Assembly: GCA_003152975.1 (NCBI GenBank)
Contig: PMBP01000394.1
Location: 2,146-12,288 of the forward strand
Direction: 5' to 3'
DNA from: Phycisphaerales bacterium
GTDB lineage: Bacteria > Planctomycetota > Phycisphaerae > Sedimentisphaerales > Anaerohalosphaeraceae
DNA: 10,143 nucleotides
Both the position numbers and the translations under genes were made by a program. A model generated the notes under the pieces. It made no database searches and had not been told where the DNA came from. It saw only the letters and a program-made list of their open reading frames with translations. Shown in pieces: positions 4,848-10,143 of the stretch (the stretch's first letter is position 1; the number at the start of each line of letters is the position of its first letter).

Positions 4848-6638
4848 ATGTCAAACCCCGTACTGGTTAGAGACTCGTTCAACTTGGGCAAGTGGTATGC
4901 CTATGTGCCGGCGGACAAGGACGGTCGGTACTGGACTCGGTACGATCTTGCGGTCCCGGGTCAAGACATGACAAACCACAGTAAATATTTCTGTATCCAG
5001 CAGGTCCTTTTCGGAAAGGTCTTTCCCGGCCAGATCGTCAACGTCAAACGCGACAATGCGACCCTTTGGGTCGAAGCGGCTGGGGGCTATTGGTCTGATA
5101 CCTCATCGACACTCGGCGCATGGATCGGCCGCACCAATTACTCCGGAACCCTGACCGCCGGTTATGCGACGGTCACGATCCCGGCGACGCACAACAAAAT
5201 CAAAATCCTGGTCGATGCCTTTTATACCAACGGTTCCTCGCACGCGGATGTGATGTGCCTGGGTTGGGACGACACGACGAACTGGGCGACGGCCAGCAAG
5301 GATGGACTGGACCAGACCGAAATCGATTTGGGAACCGGATACGGAGCGGCCCACAACATCGTCGATATCACGGTCACGGTCAACGCCGCACCGGGTACGC
5401 GGAAGTTGAGAATCTGGCGCAAGAATGCCACGCCCAACTGCCCCGTCCGGATCTTCGGGATTCGGTCCTGGAATACCAGGGCCGCCGGAGATCCATCGAC
5501 GGCCGCATCAGGGATCGCCACCGGTCACGACATGATCGATACGATCGCCAATTCAAATTCCTCCGGAATCATTGATGTTCGTAACGCCGATCAGGATTGT
5601 ATTGTTTTGACCAACTCCAGCGCGGCCCATGAATTTGCGATCTTGAATGGGCCGCCCGCAGCAACGGCTGCAATCCAATCCATCGCAGCATCTACCAAGA
5701 CCATCGTTGTTGCCGGAGACGTGACGGCTTGTTACGCCGCCGGTCAGATATTCACGGTGTCCGGCGTATCGGATGCTCGTAACAGTCAAGTGTTGACCGT
5801 AGCTTCGTCGTCTTATTCAACACCCAACACTTCCATCGTCGTGACGGGTACCGTGTACGATCAAGCGGGCGCCGCCGGAATCGTGTCCAAACTGAAATAT
5901 ACCGGGGGGGCCGCGCACTTTAACGATGCCTCCGGATCTTATGAATACAACTACGCCGGCGGGACCTATACGGATGGTCCGACGCTCCTGGCCGGCGTCT
6001 CGGCGACCGCTCTCGGCGGCATGGGCACCGATGGGGTTACGGTCAATCCCAAGGGCACATTGTACACTGCCGCAGAACTCCATATCCGCAGTGTCGGGTA
6101 CCCGGCAAATTGGTCATCGGGCACCTCGCCTAAGATCACATGGACCTATACCATCGATGCGACGGGGATTTCGTTCAATATCAACATCGAGGCCGCAGCC
6201 GCCAACGGCGTCGATTTCGGGTTCTCCGGCGGTCAATATGGACCGATGTGGCCCGTTAAATGCCTTACCACCACGACTCCCACTGGATACTGGAAAATCC
6301 GATTCGACACGACCCGTTATAAATTCCCGCTGGCCGATCTCGAGGCGGATGTTACCAAAGACGGGGCCAACTGGATCGAAATCTACTATGACGGCTGGCC
6401 GATCAAGGTCCGATGCTTGACGACGGGTCCGACCTATGCGGCATTCTACTGGAATTATTCCAGCCATGCGCAGAGGAACAAATTGTACTGCTGGATGTGG
6501 CCGGGCAACTGGGGCACAACCTTAAACGACTCGGTATATCAAATGGCGGCGTCCGGTTCCTGTTCCTTCGGCGGCCGATATGAAATTTCATTCCTGGATC
6601 CGGCATTCAATGCCGGCGGTTACCGGTCTCGGTATTAA
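4848..6638 (+). CDS. Large beta-rich protein of unknown function with an internal phage-type beta domain (596 residues)
   Basis: Three regions can be drawn by eye. Residues 1 to about 215 are strand-rich with many aromatic residues (GKWYAYVPADKDGRYWTRYD, LGAWIGRTNYSG, KLRIWRKNATPNCPVRIFGI). Residues about 275-348 resemble a small beta domain seen in phage tail and virion proteins: IQSIAASTKTIVVAGDV, then AAGQIFTVSGVSDARNSQVL, then TSIVVTGTVYDQAGAAGIV. Residues about 350-596 are again aromatic and strand-rich (WTYTIDATGISFNINIEAAA, YWKIRFDTTRYKFPLADLEA, WIEIYYDGWPIKVRC). No signal peptide is present, unlike the next two genes. A surface or receptor-facing role in the virion is plausible, with carbohydrate binding possible given the aromatic residues. 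No catalytic motif was found, so no enzyme is claimed. The gene ends in two small stems near its stop. Confidence 0.7.
   Translation: MSNPVLVRDSFNLGKWYAYVPADKDGRYWTRYDLAVPGQDMTNHSKYFCIQQVLFGKVFPGQIVNVKRDNATLWVEAAGGYWSDTSSTLGAWIGRTNYSGTLTAGYATVTIPATHNKIKILVDAFYTNGSSHADVMCLGWDDTTNWATASKDGLDQTEIDLGTGYGAAHNIVDITVTVNAAPGTRKLRIWRKNATPNCPVRIFGIRSWNTRAAGDPSTAASGIATGHDMIDTIANSNSSGIIDVRNADQDCIVLTNSSAAHEFAILNGPPAATAAIQSIAASTKTIVVAGDVTACYAAGQIFTVSGVSDARNSQVLTVASSSYSTPNTSIVVTGTVYDQAGAAGIVSKLKYTGGAAHFNDASGSYEYNYAGGTYTDGPTLLAGVSATALGGMGTDGVTVNPKGTLYTAAELHIRSVGYPANWSSGTSPKITWTYTIDATGISFNINIEAAAANGVDFGFSGGQYGPMWPVKCLTTTTPTGYWKIRFDTTRYKFPLADLEADVTKDGANWIEIYYDGWPIKVRCLTTGPTYAAFYWNYSSHAQRNKLYCWMWPGNWGTTLNDSVYQMAASGSCSFGGRYEISFLDPAFNAGGYRSRY
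6600..6634 (+). other. Two adjacent small hairpins at the 3' end of the 596-residue gene
   Basis: CCGGCAT-TCA-ATGCCGG (6600-6616) is a perfect 7-bp stem with a triloop. TACCG-GTCT-CGGTA (6621-6634) is a 5-bp stem that ends just before the TAA stop (6636-6638). The second has a CGGTCTCGG core like the REP-like palindromes but lacks the GTAG foot, so it is not called as one. Both lie in coding sequence. Confidence 0.4.
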
Positions 6639-6662
6639 CTCTGACGATTATAGGAAAGAGCC

Positions 6663-7109
6663 ATGCGATACCTTCTCCCGATCCTGTTTGTGTGCGTGCC
6701 GCTGCGGGCTTCCGATTCCTGTTTGGAGTCACAGGGGATCAACTCCCTCATCAATAGATTCATGATGTCATCTGACCCGATTCCCGTTCGGTATTGGGCT
6801 TCCTTTGACGAGACACGGGACAAGACCCTGGACGAAATCCGAGCGATGAATATCGGATGCTTTTGTGTCCTCAAACCGGAGAAGCGGCAAGAGTCGATGA
6901 TTCTGCTTTTCCAGATACACGAAAAGGTGACGGGCAAGCCATACCTCGCGACGATCGTCGAGAACTGGATGAAGCCACAGCGCATTGGGATGGACGATCA
7001 TGGAAATTACATATCCGTCCCCACCTGTGAGGAGGGTTGGCAGTTCGGCGACCTCAACGCCGACGGGATCGTCAACATGGAAGATTTTGCGATCTACGCG
7101 GGAAATTGA
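6663..7109 (+). CDS. Predicted secreted protein with a half dockerin at its C-terminus (148 residues)
   Basis: The start follows AGGAAAGAG (6652-6660). Residues 1 to about 17 look like a Sec signal peptide: MR, a hydrophobic core YLLPILFVCVPL, then RASDS. The middle part (about 25-125) has no recognised family. Residues 130-141 form an EF-hand-like calcium loop of the dockerin type I pattern, with ligands expected at D130, N132, D134, N138 and D141 (DLNADGIVNMED). Dockerins normally have two such repeats; here one is present, and the protein stops at FAIYAGN. Related planctomycetal dockerin-like motifs, as recalled, often continue with W. Here the next codon is TGA, one base from TGG. In known systems dockerins bind cohesins on the cell surface or in complexes; no cohesin is seen here. 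A signal peptide inside a virion operon is unusual. It may be a cargo gene acquired from the host. Confidence 0.75.
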   Translation: MRYLLPILFVCVPLRASDSCLESQGINSLINRFMMSSDPIPVRYWASFDETRDKTLDEIRAMNIGCFCVLKPEKRQESMILLFQIHEKVTGKPYLATIVENWMKPQRIGMDDHGNYISVPTCEEGWQFGDLNADGIVNMEDFAIYAGN

Positions 7110-7115
7110 AAATGA
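7102..7115 (+). repeat. Short heptamer run across the dockerin gene stop codon
   Basis: GAAATTG (7102-7108) and AAAATGA (7109-7115) continue the AT-rich heptamer pattern seen elsewhere. The TGA stop at 7107-7109 of the dockerin gene falls inside this run, followed by an A-rich leader for the next gene. Two units are weak evidence on their own. Confidence 0.35.
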
Positions 7116-7132
7116 AAAACCAAACGCAAATC

Positions 7133-7137
7133 AGGAG
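7133..7137 (+). promoter_or_regulatory. Ribosome binding site AGGAG that decides the LamG gene start
   Basis: AGGAG lies 7 bases before the ATG at 7145. An in-frame ATG at 7112 would add 11 residues but has only a weak GGGA upstream, so 7145 is preferred. With that start the signal peptide begins MKRISMAMMIVML. Confidence 0.75.
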
Positions 7138-7144
7138 AAGCTTC

Positions 7145-10143
7145 ATGAAGCGGATTTCGATGGCAATGATGATCGTGATGTTAGCGGGTTCGGTCCTTGG
7201 CACTCTTGCCCCCTGGCCGGTGCAGAAGGAGTACTACGGCGTTCTGGCTCACTGGCGCCTAAACGACAACCAGGTGGCCGGGGCGGTCGCCCAGTACAAG
7301 CTGGACGACAACGCCTACAGCGCGGTAGTTGTGGATGCCAAGGGTGGAACCAACGCAGTCACTTCACAGAGGAATACCGTTCAGCTTACCTGTGACGCAT
7401 GGGGGAGCGGATTCGTCAGGGCTCTGGCATTGGATGGGTCAGTAGATTATATCAACACGCAACGAAGCTTCCAGTCCACTTTCCGGAGCAGCTTCTCGGT
7501 TTCGATGTGGATTCAGCCGCACGATGGTCAACCGTCTGCGGATCAGTACTTGATGGCGGCTCCGTGGAGTGGAGACAATGGATTTGATGTTAAGCTGCTG
7601 AGTGATGGCAAAATCAACATCACATATTACGCCAACGATACCGGAAATGCTATGGCGACGGAAGAGGTTGTCTTCGCGAACGGCGAAAGCAACTGGCACA
7701 ATATCGTCGTAGTAGCCACCGCAGCGGATAAAGTGGCTCTCTATGTCGATGGCGCCCCGTGTCCCTTGACCGACGATGGGACTTTGTACAGCAGCAACTT
7801 CGGGAATTACACGAACAGTAACTACCTGTACCTTGGCGGATCGTATTACAGTGGCAGTGCCCACGGCTGTTTCGACGGCCGCATGGACGATGTCGCGATC
7901 TACCCCCGTGCCCTGACGGCCGAGGATGTGGTCTTCATCGCCTCGTGCGGCACACAGAACACCGAAACCGATGTCACGACCGTGGTCGGCTCTGACCCGG
8001 CCGGGAAGAATTTAACCCTACCGTCCGGGGTGTCCGTCAAAGACCTGACCACCGAGTCCGGACAGATCGGTCGATGCTTTACCTTCGACGGCACCAACGA
8101 CTGGTTAGCCACGCAATCAAGTGGCCAAGATAATAACGACGGAACTTATGACTTTAACACCCAGAAAGACTTCTCTGCTTCTGTGTGGGTGAAAACGACC
8201 TCGACATCCAACGGTCGTATCCTGTTCAAAAAGAATGCGACAGGGACAACCAGAGGGTTTTTCCTCAGCACTTACACCTCTGGAAATGATCATGTTATCA
8301 AGTTTCAGGTTGGAGATGGGACAACCTATATTGATACACTTTCCAGCAATAGCGTGAATATTACTGATGGGAACTGGCATCATGTCGTGGCTGTCCGGAC
8401 CCATTCGGCGGCTCCCAAAGTCTATATTGATGGGGCATTGAGCGGGACGGGGACAAGTGATTCCTATGACCTTACCACGACCTCGACCAACGCATTGCAT
8501 GTTGGGTGTGATGTTAATCACAACTACAAATTCACGGGTTCCCTCGACGACCTGATCGTCTTCAATCGCGCCTTGACGGCCACGGAAGTGGATAATCTGT
8601 ATGATCGGGGAACGCAGGAAGAATACACCAGAGAGATGTCCAACCCGGAGGATGATTGGCGGTACTGGGAAGATATGCGTATGTTTATTTGGGGAACGCG
8701 GTACAGCGTTTCCAGCTATCCGAACGAATTCGCCAACCTCGATCTATCCGAATTTCAAACTGGAGGAAGTGAAGCCAATCGGGCCTACGGCGTCGGCCTT
8801 TTGTATCTTGGATACAATGGGGAAATCTATGTCAACAAGGTCGCTAAGGTGGCAAACACGCCGCTCGCGTCCGGGTTGAATCCGTCCACCAGTAACGACT
8901 GGCGTGTCGCCGCAAGTCTGGCGGATTACGGAAACTGGGACAAGATGCAGGAACGCTGGTTCTATGATGGGCAGTCGTGGGAGCATGGACACGCTTTCCT
9001 GCCACCCCAAGTGAATCCGTATTGCCAGTCTGCCGGAACCAAATACCTCGATGGGGTTCAGCTTCCTGCGCCCTCCACCGTCACATTAACGGACGAAATT
9101 AAACAGGAATACGCGGATGCGTTTGAGTCGGCCCTCGTCGCCGCTGAGTCCGAAGAAATGGTTTCACCTCCTACTGGCCTGTTTAAGATATGGTGGACAG
9201 GGATTGTCGGTGACACTTACGACATCGGGTCCGATGGTCCTTCCCAGAACTTGGACAGCGAATTCTTTGGCTGCAATGGTTCTGTTTTAGAGTTTGTCTT
9301 AGGCGAAAGTGGCCCGTCATCCTATAAGTGGGTTTTAGTGACGACTCATCCGACCAGCGAAACCAGCCCCGATTGGATCGCCTTTCATCCGAAATGGTGG
9401 GATCAGTCGTTGAATTACGGGATGGGCGACTGGCATACTTGGGACGAGTCTACTCAGGGCTATATTCAGGCGGTCTGGAGGCGTATTCCTTTATTCAAGG
9501 AATCGTCCTATAACCACTCGTCAACAGGGCAGGCGAAGTATTGGATGGGCGATGCTTCGCAAGAACCTCCGGGACTGAATAGCAACACCCTCCGCGACAG
9601 GTATATCCGCTGCACGAAGGGGACCGAGAACACGACTCCCACCCATGTTGCGGGCACCAATAGTCTACTATTGTCCGAAGTAAACTCCGCTTACGATTCC
9701 CAGTATGGGTATTACGACGGAACTTGGCACAACGGTTCCGTGACCTATAATGGATCGCAGATGTATGCAACCGTGGAATCAACTTCAAATGGCGTGTTCA
9801 CTGCGGAGGAAACGCGGGAAATACCGTCGAACATCACATTCGACATTCGTATGGGGAGGAACTTTCAGGGTATCGGGTACTCCGTAGCATTTGAACAGCG
9901 CACGATGGGGGTGGGTGCATTTTCGACAGTCAGGCCTCTCGGTACTGCGTGGGAGTCTCTTTTTAGTGACTACGCTGGAGAACATTGGGCGACGAGAGTG
10001 TTAAATCCGAATTTATCCCCTTGGTTCGATTCTGATTGTACGGCAGAAAACGAAGGGGTTAGTATCGAAGCCCACACGACCTATACCTTCCGCGAAGACG
10101 ATTATCGGTCAGCTACCCCATATTTCTCTTCATATGCAGTAAC
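7145..10143 (+). CDS. Large predicted secreted LamG-domain protein (3' partial, at least 999 residues)
   Basis: The frame is open from 7145 to the last base with no stop, so the C-terminus is outside the window. Residues 1 to about 20 form a Sec signal peptide (KR, then AMMIVMLAGSVLG). Two LamG or concanavalin-type beta-sandwich domains follow. The first covers about 32-266, ending in DGRMDDVAIYPRALTAEDV. The second covers about 308-487, with FTFDGTNDWL, DGNWHHVVAVRT, KVYIDGALSG and GSLDDLIVFNRALTATEV. Such domains usually bind carbohydrate or other surface ligands. Residues about 490-999 are rich in Trp and Tyr and match nothing I recognise (for example WRYWEDMRMFIWG and IAFHPKWWDQSLNYG). 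The codons include more TTA, ATA and AGA late in the gene than in the capsid genes. A receptor-binding, adhesin or cell-surface role is inferred. It may be a virion protein or a host-type cargo gene. Confidence 0.85.
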   Translation, partial: MKRISMAMMIVMLAGSVLGTLAPWPVQKEYYGVLAHWRLNDNQVAGAVAQYKLDDNAYSAVVVDAKGGTNAVTSQRNTVQLTCDAWGSGFVRALALDGSVDYINTQRSFQSTFRSSFSVSMWIQPHDGQPSADQYLMAAPWSGDNGFDVKLLSDGKINITYYANDTGNAMATEEVVFANGESNWHNIVVVATAADKVALYVDGAPCPLTDDGTLYSSNFGNYTNSNYLYLGGSYYSGSAHGCFDGRMDDVAIYPRALTAEDVVFIASCGTQNTETDVTTVVGSDPAGKNLTLPSGVSVKDLTTESGQIGRCFTFDGTNDWLATQSSGQDNNDGTYDFNTQKDFSASVWVKTTSTSNGRILFKKNATGTTRGFFLSTYTSGNDHVIKFQVGDGTTYIDTLSSNSVNITDGNWHHVVAVRTHSAAPKVYIDGALSGTGTSDSYDLTTTSTNALHVGCDVNHNYKFTGSLDDLIVFNRALTATEVDNLYDRGTQEEYTREMSNPEDDWRYWEDMRMFIWGTRYSVSSYPNEFANLDLSEFQTGGSEANRAYGVGLLYLGYNGEIYVNKVAKVANTPLASGLNPSTSNDWRVAASLADYGNWDKMQERWFYDGQSWEHGHAFLPPQVNPYCQSAGTKYLDGVQLPAPSTVTLTDEIKQEYADAFESALVAAESEEMVSPPTGLFKIWWTGIVGDTYDIGSDGPSQNLDSEFFGCNGSVLEFVLGESGPSSYKWVLVTTHPTSETSPDWIAFHPKWWDQSLNYGMGDWHTWDESTQGYIQAVWRRIPLFKESSYNHSSTGQAKYWMGDASQEPPGLNSNTLRDRYIRCTKGTENTTPTHVAGTNSLLLSEVNSAYDSQYGYYDGTWHNGSVTYNGSQMYATVESTSNGVFTAEETREIPSNITFDIRMGRNFQGIGYSVAFEQRTMGVGAFSTVRPLGTAWESLFSDYAGEHWATRVLNPNLSPWFDSDCTAENEGVSIEAHTTYTFREDDYRSATPYFSSYAV

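Noticed and set aside
6621..6634. Fourth REP-like palindrome at the end of the 596-residue gene
   Set aside because: It has a similar CGGTCTCGG core, but the stem is only 5 bp, the loop is 4 bases and no GTAG precedes it.
7090..7130. UGA recoded as tryptophan in this phage
   Set aside because: Reading on through TGA after the dockerin motif gives an implausible basic sequence. TGA, TAA and TAG all end genes here, mostly with a ribosome binding site for the next gene close by.
6985..7587. Plus-strand ORFs of 136 and 62 residues overlapping the dockerin and LamG genes
   Set aside because: They overlap genes with signal peptides, domain motifs and ribosome binding sites, and show no motif of their own.
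7439..7864. Minus-strand ORF of 141 residues
   Set aside because: It is opposite the first LamG domain and has no recognisable feature.

Overview
The window looks like part of the structural (virion) module of a tailed, HK97-type phage or prophage. The likely host lineage is Planctomycetota or a similar bacterium. All supported genes are on the + strand and packed head to tail, with Shine-Dalgarno sites, small gaps or overlaps, and TAA, TAG and TGA stops all in use. The Planctomycetota link is an inference from three things: the GC-rich but mixed codon use, the dockerin-type motif DLNADGIVNMEDF in a secreted protein, and LamG domains of a kind common in that phylum.

Bases 1-3973 are a recognisable capsid block: the 3' part of a portal protein joined to a Mu F-like minor head protein, an S78 prohead protease (ATGA overlap), an HK97-fold major capsid protein, and a small probable capsid decoration protein. 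Portal and MuF form the vertex and minor head protein, the protease matures the procapsid, and the capsid protein builds the shell.

Bases 3974-4317 are the longest stretch with little coding. They hold one strong 11-bp hairpin, three short palindromes and a 54-residue ORF. The palindromes share one design: a GTAG (or ATAG) tetranucleotide followed directly by an 8-bp stem with a TCT triloop. That is the layout of REP elements handled by RAYT transposases, and the copies flank the small ORF.

Bases 4318-6638 encode two beta-rich proteins of unknown function (173 and 596 residues), the larger carrying a phage-type beta domain in its middle. Bases 6663-10143 encode two proteins with apparent Sec signal peptides: a 148-residue protein ending in half a dockerin, and a very long protein open to the window end (at least 999 residues) with two LamG domains and a large unrecognised C-terminal region. 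The expected head-tail connector and tail genes do not follow the capsid gene here.

A second repeat signal runs through the window: short runs of an AT-rich heptamer of the form GAAAATN. They lie inside the MuF protein, inside the protease tail, at the start of the decoration gene and at the stop of the dockerin gene. No tRNA, rRNA, CRISPR array, transposase or clear promoter was seen. No non-coding stretch exceeds about 136 bases.
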